Shown piece by piece: positions 6,802 to 15,299 of a stretch of 51,417 nt of DNA. The stretch is from JALRBM01 sp964615445. GTDB taxonomy: Bacteria > Patescibacteriota > Saccharimonadia > Saccharimonadales > Saccharimonadaceae. The position numbers were made by a program, and so were the translations under genes. The stretch covers positions 1 through 51,417 of the forward strand of contig CAZTOK010000010.1 of assembly GCA_964615445.1 (NCBI GenBank). The letters run 5' to 3'. The notes beneath the pieces are model-generated. The model had not been told where the DNA came from. It made no database searches and was given only the letters and a program-made list of their open reading frames with translations. How positions within the stretch are numbered: position 1 is the first letter of the stretch; every line of letters begins with the position of its first letter.

Positions 6802-8489
6802 TGAATATTGAAAAAATTCTAATTATTGATAAGGACAAAGGTGAATCTGGAGAGTATTCGTTTAGCTCTGGAGCCAATCTTTTAGTCAGCCGTACTAATA
6901 GCCAAGGAAAATCGAGTTTACTCAAAACAATGTATTACGGCATGGGTCTTAAGATCAATCAATTTCCGTTAAATTGGAACCCTACTAAAATGATCATCAA
7001 ACTAGATTTATACAATGAGCGTACCGAGGAAAGACTTCAGGTTATTAGAGTAGGAGAACTATTTTATGTTTCAGATAATACAGCTGCGCTGACATTAAAA
7101 GACTACACTAAATGGCTGTCAGATAAACTTGGTATTGATATGAAGCTAACTCTTGGCAAAGTTAATATGACTAAGTCGGTTTCATACCCATCCGCACTCA
7201 TAACTCCTTTTTATGTAGATCAGGACGAGTCTTGGTCAAAAAAGATGTTCTCAACATCAAGCGAGTTGCAGATGTATCGAGATGTTCCAAAGAGTATACT
7301 TGATTACGTCCTTAAGATCACTGACGATAATGAGCTAAAAGCTAAGGAAGAAATAAAGCAATTATTAAGTCAAAAAAATAAACTAGAATCTAAGAGATCT
7401 AGTATCAATGAAGTATTTATTGACTATATTGAATCTGATTCAAAGCAGAATTCTCATGAGATATCTGCAATTAAAAATCCTCTCGAAAACAATAAGAAAG
7501 ACATCGATCTATTTATTGCCCTAATGGACAGCGCCAACAAGAGGTATGCAAAAGACAAAGCTGAGAGAATAAAGTTACAAAGGGACTTAGACCAACTCAA
7601 AAAGAGTCTTGCAGAGTACAAAAGCATATTAAAGATGCTAGGTGCTGATTATGAATTCATTAAAACGATTTGCAAACACTGTAATTCAGAGTTAACGGAA
7701 GAACAGATACGTACAAGGATGGAAATTAGTACGGATATGTTCGAAATCAATCATCTGATATCCATTACAAAACACGGCATTGAAGCTGCAGAGAGTAAGT
7801 TATCAAATGCGATTACTCAAGAAGAACGGTCTAATAGCGAATACGAAAGATTGTCTAAGGAGTTAGACACCAATATAGAAATCAACTCTATAGCTGAATT
7901 TATCGAGGAGGCATCTAAAAAGAAGTCACAAAAAGAGTTTGCGGCAATAATAAAAGAACTCGAATCTCAGATTGGAAGACTAGAAGGAAAAATAAAAGAC
8001 AAAAACAAGGAAAAAAGAGAATCTGTTAAGAAATCTAAAGACCTTATTGAGGAGATAGAATATTCTTATCAGCAGTATGTAAATGATCTTACGTTCATTA
8101 TGAAAGGTTCAAACGTCAGTAATATAGAATTTGAAAACTTCAGAGCACCTCAGTCGAGTGGTGTTAACGTTAATCAAATGTACTTAGGGGTATACCTCAC
8201 TTATATGCGACTTATTTCTGAATATGGTAGGTATAAGTTGCCTTTCTGTATTGATTCATTTATCAAAAATGAGACGGCGGAGGAGAAACTTTACGATATG
8301 TTTGAAGCATTAGAAAAGTATTTACTCGCTATTAAGGGGCAAAGCATATTTTCGGCCGTAGAAGAATACGTTGGAAAATATATGAAACATGAATCGCAAT
8401 TCCATAGAGTTGAGATTGGTGAACGTCTGTTATCGGCTGACAAATTTGCTAAGAGCTTTGAGGAGGTTAAATCAATAATTGCCAAATAA
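6801..8489 (+). CDS. SMC/Rad50-like ATPase with zinc hook, LmuB-like
   Basis: The 562-aa protein has an N-terminal P-loop (NSQGKSS, residues 33-39), two long coiled-coil arms (about 190-290 and 310-430), a CKHC zinc-hook motif at C291/C294 between them, and a C-terminal ATPase half with a Walker B-like CIDSFIKNE around D485. This is the plan of Rad50/SMC-type ATPases that dimerise through the hook and sense DNA ends. It is shorter than Rad50 and the first P-loop glycine is replaced. Overlap with the upstream nuclease gene supports a nuclease-sensor complex. Confidence 0.8.
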   Translation: MNIEKILIIDKDKGESGEYSFSSGANLLVSRTNSQGKSSLLKTMYYGMGLKINQFPLNWNPTKMIIKLDLYNERTEERLQVIRVGELFYVSDNTAALTLKDYTKWLSDKLGIDMKLTLGKVNMTKSVSYPSALITPFYVDQDESWSKKMFSTSSELQMYRDVPKSILDYVLKITDDNELKAKEEIKQLLSQKNKLESKRSSINEVFIDYIESDSKQNSHEISAIKNPLENNKKDIDLFIALMDSANKRYAKDKAERIKLQRDLDQLKKSLAEYKSILKMLGADYEFIKTICKHCNSELTEEQIRTRMEISTDMFEINHLISITKHGIEAAESKLSNAITQEERSNSEYERLSKELDTNIEINSIAEFIEEASKKKSQKEFAAIIKELESQIGRLEGKIKDKNKEKRESVKKSKDLIEEIEYSYQQYVNDLTFIMKGSNVSNIEFENFRAPQSSGVNVNQMYLGVYLTYMRLISEYGRYKLPFCIDSFIKNETAEEKLYDMFEALEKYLLAIKGQSIFSAVEEYVGKYMKHESQFHRVEIGERLLSADKFAKSFEEVKSIIAK

Positions 8490-8590
8490 AATCGACTTAG
8501 AAACAAGCATTGACGCCCTTCTTTAACACTGTGAGCTCAAGGTTATGACAAGTCGCCAGGATGCCCTATTGGTTCAACTTAATTAGACCG

Positions 8591-8815
8591 CTAAAGACCC
8601 TTAAAGAGTTGCTCAAGTGACATACCTAGAGTTTTAGCAATTTTATGAAGGGTTGATAGCGTAGGCTTACGACGACCTTGCTCTATCAGCCCCATATGCG
8701 TGCGATCAATCTCGCTTAAAGTCGCAAGTTTTTCTTGCGTTATGCTTTGGCGTTTACGTTCCGTAACGATACGCTTCGTAATCTCACTGTAAATAGCATC
8801 AATTGATTTAGTCAT
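8591..8815 (-). CDS. XRE-family transcription regulator
   Basis: A 74-aa helix-turn-helix protein. The HTH spans the QEKLATLSEIDRTHMGLIEQ region and is followed by the usual hydrophobic helix (STLHKIAKTLGMSLEQL). ATG 8815 (MTKSIDAIY) is chosen over an upstream in-frame start because the longer reading would run into the operators. An 18-bp palindrome lies 36 bp upstream. The gene is divergent from the RadC/T4SS side and probably represses itself and that side. Confidence 0.85.
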   Translation of the reverse strand: MTKSIDAIYSEITKRIVTERKRQSITQEKLATLSEIDRTHMGLIEQGRRKPTLSTLHKIAKTLGMSLEQLFKGL

Positions 8816-8830
8816 TACTCCTAATTTACT

Positions 8831-8921
8831 TACTTTTGTAATAAAGTATCCACGTACAAATGTACGTGCTTGCATATCGAAATAGGCCTATGATAGACTA
8901 CTAGTAAGTCCTACATTTGTA
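8831..8921. promoter_or_regulatory. Palindromic operators in the divergent region
   Basis: CACGTACA-AA-TGTACGTG (8851-8868) is a perfect palindrome with core TACAAATGTA. A second core, TACATTTGTA, lies at 8912-8921, 57 bp away, and a weaker TAC-4 nt-GTA at 8831-8840. Three spaced copies beside an XRE gene are the usual picture of its binding sites. Confidence 0.65.
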
Positions 8922-8974
8922 AGACAACAATTTGATAAGCCTAACCCTCCGTTCGCAAAGGTATGGTTTAAAAT

Positions 8975-9014
8975 CCGTAGTAGATACTGACCCCGTCGTT
9001 AGAATCTACTACGG
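8975..9014 (+). other. Leader hairpin upstream of the RadC-like gene
   Basis: CCGTAGTAGAT (8975-8985) and ATCTACTACGG (9004-9014) form a perfect 11-bp stem. It is followed by CATG repeats and a CCGCTAGCGG palindrome running into GGTTTT (about 9045-9065), a possible weak terminator. The region may be a structured 5' leader or attenuator; no known riboswitch is recognised. Confidence 0.35.
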
Positions 9015-9093
9015 TCATGCCTGGAAACAGACATGGGATGCAAGTCCGCTAGCGGCGGGTTTTGTGTCCCTAAAAGTAAATCTAGGATGTACT

Positions 9094-9186
9094 ATGACCA
9101 AACGACTACGAGCAGTCGCTATGACTGCTATTATTTTTGCACTTTTTTGGTATAAAAATAACCCACTATTGGTGAGCCATGAATAA
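9094..9186 (+). CDS. Possible 30-aa membrane peptide
   Basis: A short frame (MTKRLRAVAMTAIIFALFWY...) has a basic start and one hydrophobic helix. AGGA lies before the ATG, and its end overlaps the RadC-like start by 8 nt. It could be a leader peptide coupled to the next gene or simply a chance frame. Confidence 0.3.
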   Translation: MTKRLRAVAMTAIIFALFWYKNNPLLVSHE

Positions 9187-9556
9187 CTCGCTTTTGACAA
9201 GTGATGAGATTATCACACGCCTCAAATTCATTCGCAATAAGAAGCAGGAGTATTTCTTATGTTTCTCTTTAGATAGCGGTGGTCGAGTAATCACCCGACG
9301 CGTTGTTACAATTGGACTCCTTGATATGGCCTTAGTTCATCCACGAGAGGTATTCTCAGGGCCGCTGAAAGATCACGCCGCTTCTGTTATCGTAGCCCAT
9401 AATCATCCTTCTGGTGACTTTACACCTAGCGAAGAGGACATTAAAACAACCCAGCAACTAGTAGCCGCAGGACAACTATTAGGCGTCACACTGCGAGACC
9501 ATGTGATCGTCGCCAGAGAGGGCTGCTACAGTTTTAGGGAAAGTCAAATGATATAA
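9179..9556 (+). CDS. radC: RadC-like JAB/MPN+ domain protein
   Basis: The 125-aa protein is almost only the JAMM domain: E57 in REVFSG, H74 and H76 in HNHPSG, S84 and D87 in TPSEED, the full zinc-binding set. It lacks the N-terminal helix-hairpin-helix of long RadC proteins. Such short RadC proteins are common on mobile elements; the exact biochemical role is unsettled. It sits between the XRE regulator and the T4SS operon. Confidence 0.85.
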   Translation: MNNSLLTSDEIITRLKFIRNKKQEYFLCFSLDSGGRVITRRVVTIGLLDMALVHPREVFSGPLKDHAASVIVAHNHPSGDFTPSEEDIKTTQQLVAAGQLLGVTLRDHVIVAREGCYSFRESQMI

Positions 9557-9636
9557 CCTAGAGAATTTTTAGATAATACCGTAATGGCTTACTGTGATTA
9601 CAGATTCAGAAATCGCATGATATGATTGGAAATATA

Positions 9637-10026
9637 ATGTTAAATAAAGTTCGAAGCACCATTAAAGCTAGTTACACTAGAAAAAGACCGCTCTTCGTAG
9701 TTGGTTGTACACTACTTCTTGGCTGTTTGGTTCTAATTTTCGTTTTCCTCACTCAGCCTCAGAGAACAGTTGCAAACTTCTGTAGTACAGCTAAAGAAGA
9801 GAAGGCGATTCTAGTCGGAAATGTAAACTACCGACAACGGCTCGATGCATACAAAAGACTGGAAGCTGTTTCCCCTGACGCTATTCAGCCAGATATCACA
9901 ATAATACGAAAAGGCTACGAAGATATTGTTAGTAACCCATCAGACACTCTGAGCGCAGGTCTTGGAATGAGTGGGGCCGAAAATAGGCGTTCGGCCTATA
10001 TAAATGCAAATTGCCCGAATTTTTAG
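9637..10026 (+). CDS. Hypothetical single-pass membrane protein
   Basis: About 129 aa from ATG 9637, with a basic N-terminus, one hydrophobic helix (residues about 18-38) and a soluble outer domain with two cysteines (NFCSTAKEE near the membrane and the final NANCPNF), which could form a disulphide. No family recognised. Its place just before the pilin gene suggests a T4SS accessory protein. Confidence 0.6.
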   Translation: MLNKVRSTIKASYTRKRPLFVVGCTLLLGCLVLIFVFLTQPQRTVANFCSTAKEEKAILVGNVNYRQRLDAYKRLEAVSPDAIQPDITIIRKGYEDIVSNPSDTLSAGLGMSGAENRRSAYINANCPNF

Positions 10027-10130
10027 TTAGTCTTAGCACTCTATAACCATAAGCATATTAAATCATATGTTTCGTTTTTGTGACATTATGTTACGATGTA
10101 TGTATTAAGTGTTATATAAGGAGAGTTCAG

Positions 10131-10469
10131 TTGAGGGGTATTAGAAATCTCGTCTTTATTTTTGTTGCTATTGGTGTGTTAGCGACATTATTTAATGCAG
10201 ATGCAGTATTTGCAGTGGACGGCGCGGCGCAAACACAAACCTTTATAAAGAGCATCATTACAACACTGGTGGGAATCGCTGGTGCGATAGCTGTTGTCTT
10301 TATGGTGATTGGCGGCTTTCACTACATTACGAGCTCTGGACATCCAGAGAAACTTGATAAAGCAAAGAAGACACTCCTTTACTCTGGTGTTGGCCTGGTG
10401 ATTGTCTTGGCTGCATACACCATTGTTGATTTTGTCGCAGGTATCGCGAAGTCATCTTTCGGAAGCTAG
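10131..10469 (+). CDS. VirB2/TrbC-like pilin
   Basis: From the TTG start (AAGGAGAG ahead of it) the 112-aa product has a signal peptide ending ADAVFA, then two hydrophobic helices around a short basic loop with GHPEKLDKAKKTLLY, the typical loop of CPR T4SS pilins. Mature pilin would sit in the membrane and build the extracellular fibre or channel. It is first in a seven-gene operon. Earlier in-frame codons would spoil the signal peptide, which decides for TTG. Confidence 0.8.
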   Translation: MRGIRNLVFIFVAIGVLATLFNADAVFAVDGAAQTQTFIKSIITTLVGIAGAIAVVFMVIGGFHYITSSGHPEKLDKAKKTLLYSGVGLVIVLAAYTIVDFVAGIAKSSFGS

Positions 10470-10472
10470 AAC

Positions 10473-11930
10473 GTGAACTATGGTCTAAGCTTATTCGCGG
10501 ACGCACAGGCCGCTTCTGAGACGTTGAAGTCAAGTATTTCACCGTTATTCTCCACTATGATTACCATAGCGGCCGTACTGTGCACTCTGTTTGTCATCTT
10601 CGGTGGCTACTACTATATGACTAGCGCAGGCAACCCAGAGAAGCTAGAGCGAGCAAAGAAGACGCTTCGTAATGCCTTTATCGGTTTTGTTGTCGTACTT
10701 GGTGCGGGTGCTTTGGTTGCTATTATGCAGAATGCCTACACTCTAAAACCTGTAAGCCCCGTACGGATCACTTCACAGCAGCCTAAAGTAGACGCAGCTA
10801 CAGGGATTGGTGATGTCGTTAATGAGGCCATCCAAGGCTTTGTTGGGGGTGTCATTAATTCTATCGGAAAACCGATTATAGATGCGCTCAAACAATTTAC
10901 AACAGCTACGCCGCTCATGGCTCAGAATGGTGCGGTATTCAACTTGTGGGTAGTAATAGTGGCAATTACTGATGTACTATTCTTGCTCGTTATAGGATTG
11001 ATCGGTTTTAGAATAATGGGCTCTTCGGTGCTTGGGTTTGAAGATGTCGACCTTAGGTCACTCATACCTCAAATAATCATGGTGTTCATAATCGCCAACC
11101 TGTCTATATTCGCTATCGATGCAATTATCACCGTGTCGAATGCAATGATTCAGGCGCTACTTATTGGCATGTCAAATGACATCATATGGACTGCCCTTGG
11201 AGGACTTATAACGACTGCTGCAACGGTTAATATTGGCGTACTACTCTTTATCGCAATCGCTATTATTCTGGCGGTAATGTTACTCATTTACTATCTGAAA
11301 CGTCTCATCATCCTCTATATCGGTGCAGTTTTGTCACCACTTATCGTTCTTCTTTGGCTGCTTCCTAGTTTTAGGGACTTTGCCATATCGGCAGCAAAAA
11401 TGTATATAACGACGATCTTTGTTTTGTTTGTTCAAGTTGTAGTCCTCATGCTTGCCGTTTCTTTGTTCTCAGGTTTAGTCCAGGGTGAAGGCAACCCTTT
11501 TATGACAGCCTTGCTTGCTATCGCCACACTATCTGTCCTACTCTCAACCAATAAAACAATGAATCAGCTCACTATGATGAGTGCTGGTAGTCAGGGAATA
11601 AGAAGACTTGGTAATACTTTCGTGCGTGGGGTAAGTCATGTTGCTAGTTCAGTCAAGCAACCAAGTGCAGCGAAGCAACCCTCGGTATCAGTTTCTAGGA
11701 TGAGCAGCCCAGCAGTATCAGGTGCTCGACCAACTATGCCAGCAAGTACCGCCCTCGCTACGGGAGAAACTCGACAAGTATCTCCTCGAAGAGCTGCGAC
11801 GGCTCTAACGGAAAGACGAGCGTCGCCTCAAGAGGTTGTCGTATCGGGTGGAGCTACAAAGCCAAACGTGACGCTTACTGAAACACCCGCTAGAAAGAAA
11901 CCTCGAGTTCCAAAAGGAGGAAAAGAATGA
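10473..11930 (+). CDS. Pilin-VirB6/TrbL fusion membrane protein
   Basis: The 485-aa protein begins at GTG. Residues about 1-90 repeat the VirB2-like plan of the gene before it (two helices and GNPEKLERAKKTLRNAF). Residues about 150-370 hold five or more hydrophobic helices, as in VirB6/TrbL inner-membrane channel proteins. The last 110 residues are a Ser/Pro/Ala/basic cytoplasmic tail ending PRKKPRVPKGGKE-like. The gap to the pilin gene is 3 nt and the overlap with the PrgI gene is 4 nt. Confidence 0.8.
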   Translation: MNYGLSLFADAQAASETLKSSISPLFSTMITIAAVLCTLFVIFGGYYYMTSAGNPEKLERAKKTLRNAFIGFVVVLGAGALVAIMQNAYTLKPVSPVRITSQQPKVDAATGIGDVVNEAIQGFVGGVINSIGKPIIDALKQFTTATPLMAQNGAVFNLWVVIVAITDVLFLLVIGLIGFRIMGSSVLGFEDVDLRSLIPQIIMVFIIANLSIFAIDAIITVSNAMIQALLIGMSNDIIWTALGGLITTAATVNIGVLLFIAIAIILAVMLLIYYLKRLIILYIGAVLSPLIVLLWLLPSFRDFAISAAKMYITTIFVLFVQVVVLMLAVSLFSGLVQGEGNPFMTALLAIATLSVLLSTNKTMNQLTMMSAGSQGIRRLGNTFVRGVSHVASSVKQPSAAKQPSVSVSRMSSPAVSGARPTMPASTALATGETRQVSPRRAATALTERRASPQEVVVSGGATKPNVTLTETPARKKPRVPKGGKE

Positions 11931-12433
11931 GAATCTCAATTGTTCCAGCGCAGATAACTACTGTTGAAGACAAAATTGCTGGCAATGTGTCCGTGCAACA
12001 GGCAGCTCTCTTGGGTATTCCTATCCTTATTGGATTTATCATCGCTTTGATATTTCCACCCTCAGGACATTTCGTTGCCTACAAGATGGTAATCGTCTTC
12101 GTACTATTTGCCATTTGTGGATCACTGGCAATTCGCATCAAAGATCGGATTGTCGCACAGTGGCTCAAGTTATTTGTTATCTATAGCGCACGACCGCTTC
12201 ATTATGTATACGACAAAAACTCCACGTACCTGCGAGATGTTGAGATGGCAGATGCGATTGTAGAAGAAGTTATCTCAGTGCAGCCAGCCAAAAAACCAAT
12301 TACTACCACGAGTACTATTTCACCTAAGGAGTTCGTCAGGTTAGAGCAGCTTGCCGCTGATGTTCGTGCTGGTATGAAGTTTGAAATAGGAAAGAAAGGA
12401 GAGCTCAATGTTCGCATTACCGAAGTTAAATAA
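11927..12433 (+). CDS. PrgI family (VirB3-like) T4SS protein
   Basis: 168 aa. The N-terminus (VPAQITTVEDKIAGNVSVQQ) matches the PrgI pattern of a short beta segment with VEDKI, followed by two membrane helices (about 28-45 and 50-68) and a helical cytoplasmic part. VirB3/PrgI proteins anchor the VirB4 ATPase at the inner membrane. It overlaps both neighbours. Confidence 0.75.
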   Translation: MRISIVPAQITTVEDKIAGNVSVQQAALLGIPILIGFIIALIFPPSGHFVAYKMVIVFVLFAICGSLAIRIKDRIVAQWLKLFVIYSARPLHYVYDKNSTYLRDVEMADAIVEEVISVQPAKKPITTTSTISPKEFVRLEQLAADVRAGMKFEIGKKGELNVRITEVK

Positions 12434-13022
12434 GAAGGGTTCATCACGTCACCAGATTGCAATAAAAGGCGTGGAGGATAGCGTGCTTATTCTTCCTGGT
12501 GACGAATACAGAGTAGTCATTGAAACATCGTCGATTAACTTTCACCTGATGAGTGAAGATGAACAGGATGCAACGGTAGATATCTACAAAGCGTTTCTTA
12601 ACTCGCTTTCTTTCCCAATTCAAATCGTGCAGAAGGTTCGTGCGCTCGATCTTGATGATTACCTTCAAAGTTTTGAGGCAAAGAAGGAAAAAGAGACCAT
12701 CGAGGTATATCAGAATCAGATCGATGGTTACATGAAGTATGTGAAATCGCTCGTGAAAACGAATAAGATCCTTTCTAGGCAGTTTTATATCGTTATTCCT
12801 TATCATACCAAAGGAAGAGAGACTGTCGAAGTTGCTCGCGAACAGCTGGCTAACCGTCTTGCTATCGCAGAAAAAGGACTCGGAAACGTCGGCATTAAAA
12901 CCCGACTACTCAATAGCCTTGAGCTTTTGGACTTATTCTACAGCTCTTACAATGCCAGCGACGCAAAACAGCAGCCGCTCACCCAACAAACGATTGATTT
13001 ATTACAGAAGAATTACTTTTAA
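12408..13022 (+). CDS. VirB4 N-terminal domain protein (TraC-like)
   Basis: 204 aa, soluble. The part with VLILPGDEYRVVIETSSINF and LNSLSFPIQIVQKVR corresponds to the N-terminal domain of VirB4/TraC ATPases, here encoded as a separate gene. It overlaps the PrgI gene by 26 nt and is followed after 8 nt by the ATPase half. Confidence 0.75.
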   Translation: MFALPKLNKKGSSRHQIAIKGVEDSVLILPGDEYRVVIETSSINFHLMSEDEQDATVDIYKAFLNSLSFPIQIVQKVRALDLDDYLQSFEAKKEKETIEVYQNQIDGYMKYVKSLVKTNKILSRQFYIVIPYHTKGRETVEVAREQLANRLAIAEKGLGNVGIKTRLLNSLELLDLFYSSYNASDAKQQPLTQQTIDLLQKNYF

Positions 13023-13030
13023 GGATCGTT

Positions 13031-14776
13031 ATGAATATACAAAATCCCCTTATGAAACTCAGAGAAATACAGCAAGAGCGTGATGCCCGTCCGAAACAAC
13101 ACACGCTCTCTTTTGGCGAACAAGACCCGATGGACATTATTTCCTACGCGGGCATGGAAGAACAACCTGATCATCTTATTATCGACGGTCAGTATCGCCG
13201 AACTATCTTCCTGTCTGGCTATCCATTTACAGCAGAAGTTGGTTGGCTCGATTCCTTAACTCACCTTAATCACGATATCGACGTTTCGTATCACGTTGAA
13301 CAGGCCGACTCAAACGAGGCACTTAAGAAGCTTGAGAAAAAGATTACCCAACTTGAGTCTATGAAGCGCTCACGACTGCGGGACGGTGGCATTATTGGTT
13401 CTGAAATCACCGATCCGCTCGATTCTGCCATGGAACTACGCGACGCTATCCGACGCGGACAACAGAAGCTCTTCCATGTATCCATTTATGCTACCCTTAT
13501 CGCCGAGTCTCTTGAGGAGTTAAACGACATCACTAACAGTCTCAAATCCTCGTTGAGTGCTCGCTTGTTTTATATTAAAACCGCTCAATTCCAACAGATC
13601 GAAGGCCTACAGTCTACTCTACCGCGAGGTGAGAACGTTCTCGCGCAACGCCGTAACTTAGATAGCGAAACTGCGGCACTGACATTTCCATTTGTCTCGT
13701 CAGAACTCGTACAACCTGGCGGGATTCTTTATGGCGTCAATAACTCAAATAATTCCTTAGTGATTATTGATCGCTTCAGCTTGCACAATGCAAACAGCAT
13801 CACGTTCGCTCAGTCTGGTAGTGGAAAGAGTTACACAACTAAAGTTGAAATCCTTCGCCAGCTCATGCAAGGGACGAAGGTCATCGTTATCGACCCCGAA
13901 CGTGAATACCAAAACCTCACAAGTTCCGTCGGCGGCTCGTATATTAAGTTATCGGCACAATCAGAGCAAAAGATTAATCCGTTTGATATGGCGACGACTT
14001 CTCGCAGTTCAGAACAAGTAGCGGCGCATGCTCAAGACCTCACAGATGTCATCGCTTTAATGGTTGACGGGCTAAGTACGCCAGAAAAAGCAGCGCTCGA
14101 TAAAGCTATTCTTGCTGTTTATAAAGCAAAGAAGTCTCCAATTCTGGAAGACCTCTATAAACAGCTCAAAAAAATGAAAGAAGCAGATCTTTGCGAACGG
14201 CTCGAGAAGTATCTGACGGGTACAATGGCGGATGTACTGAATTATCAAACGAACATCGATCTTACAAACCGACTCGTTGTTTTTGATATCAAAGATCTAC
14301 CTGATTCAATCCGACAGATTATGATGATGATCGTCGCCAACTTCGTGCAGAACACCGTTAAGCAAGACCCGCAGCGACGAATGCTTGTTATCGATGAAGG
14401 TTGGATGCTCCTCGAACATGAAGAAACGGCACGATTTGTCGCCGGCCTTGTCCGCCGTGCTCGTAAATACGGCCTTGGTGTCTCGATTATTACCCAGCAA
14501 GCCAATGATTTCCTGTCTGACAAATACGGACGCGCTATCGCATCACAAAGTTCGCTACGTATTCTTATGCGTCAGGATACGACAACGATCGAGCAAGTAA
14601 CACGCGAATTCCGCCTGAGCGATTACGAAAAGTCTTACCTTCTCACAAGTGACCGCGGTGATGCGCTAATCATTGCTGACCAACAGCATGTTTCGCTCCA
14701 CGTCACTGCTTCAGAAGAAGAGCATCCGCTCATTACCACTAATCCATTGGAAACTTTAGCAAAAAGAGATAGTTAA
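13031..14776 (+). CDS. virB4: VirB4-family T4SS ATPase
   Basis: The 581-aa ATPase powers pilus assembly and substrate transfer. Walker A is AQSGSGKSYTTK (about residues 258-269), Walker B is RMLVIDEGWML (about 450), and TQQANDF and the arginine-rich C-terminal region follow. The N-terminal 230 residues include the second half of the VirB4 N-domain. Reading frame intact. Confidence 0.92.
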   Translation: MNIQNPLMKLREIQQERDARPKQHTLSFGEQDPMDIISYAGMEEQPDHLIIDGQYRRTIFLSGYPFTAEVGWLDSLTHLNHDIDVSYHVEQADSNEALKKLEKKITQLESMKRSRLRDGGIIGSEITDPLDSAMELRDAIRRGQQKLFHVSIYATLIAESLEELNDITNSLKSSLSARLFYIKTAQFQQIEGLQSTLPRGENVLAQRRNLDSETAALTFPFVSSELVQPGGILYGVNNSNNSLVIIDRFSLHNANSITFAQSGSGKSYTTKVEILRQLMQGTKVIVIDPEREYQNLTSSVGGSYIKLSAQSEQKINPFDMATTSRSSEQVAAHAQDLTDVIALMVDGLSTPEKAALDKAILAVYKAKKSPILEDLYKQLKKMKEADLCERLEKYLTGTMADVLNYQTNIDLTNRLVVFDIKDLPDSIRQIMMMIVANFVQNTVKQDPQRRMLVIDEGWMLLEHEETARFVAGLVRRARKYGLGVSIITQQANDFLSDKYGRAIASQSSLRILMRQDTTTIEQVTREFRLSDYEKSYLLTSDRGDALIIADQQHVSLHVTASEEEHPLITTNPLETLAKRDS

Positions 14777-14779
14777 TCT

Positions 14780-15289
14780 ATGCAGTATGTCAGAGTAATA
14801 ATGACCGCGTGGTCACTCCGTCGTGAGATCGGCACTACTCTTGTCATATTAGCAGCTCTTGTGATTCTTCCTATTGCAACCGACATTGGGCTCACTGTTA
14901 ATGGCGAAAACGGTACTATTGTCAGTAACCCATCCACAAGCCTTTATGCGGGACCTGTTTCGACTAGTAATACCTACACGTACGGGTATTGTACATTTTG
15001 GGCAGCCAAGCGTCGTGAGGATATTGGTAAACCGATCCCTAACAACTGGGGCGATGCTCATACGTGGGCAATACGAGCATTGGTAGCAAAATACACTGTT
15101 GATCACACACCTAGTGTCGGTGCAATTATGCAAACGACAGCTGGTGATTTAGGGCATGTGGCATTTGTAGAGAGTGTGACACCTGATGGCGGCTGGACTG
15201 TTTCAGAAATGAACGCACCGCAATGGGATGTGGTAAGCGGCAGAACGTTCAAGGCAAATATAGCAGCAACATATAGTTTTATTCATTAG
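14780..15289 (+). CDS. CHAP-domain peptidoglycan hydrolase
   Basis: 169 aa with one N-terminal membrane helix (about 18-38) and an outer CHAP domain: catalytic C71 in YGYCTFW and H126 in GHVAFVE, plus SEMN. CHAP enzymes cut peptide crosslinks in peptidoglycan. In a T4SS operon this would play the VirB1 role, opening the wall for the apparatus. It could also act on the wall of a host or partner cell. Confidence 0.88.
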   Translation: MQYVRVIMTAWSLRREIGTTLVILAALVILPIATDIGLTVNGENGTIVSNPSTSLYAGPVSTSNTYTYGYCTFWAAKRREDIGKPIPNNWGDAHTWAIRALVAKYTVDHTPSVGAIMQTTAGDLGHVAFVESVTPDGGWTVSEMNAPQWDVVSGRTFKANIAATYSFIH

Positions 15290-15299
15290 GGAGAGTTCA

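Noticed and set aside
8932..9093. Upstream extension of the 30-aa ORF before the RadC-like gene
   Set aside because: It runs through perfect hairpins that look like a leader RNA, and has no ribosome site at 8932.
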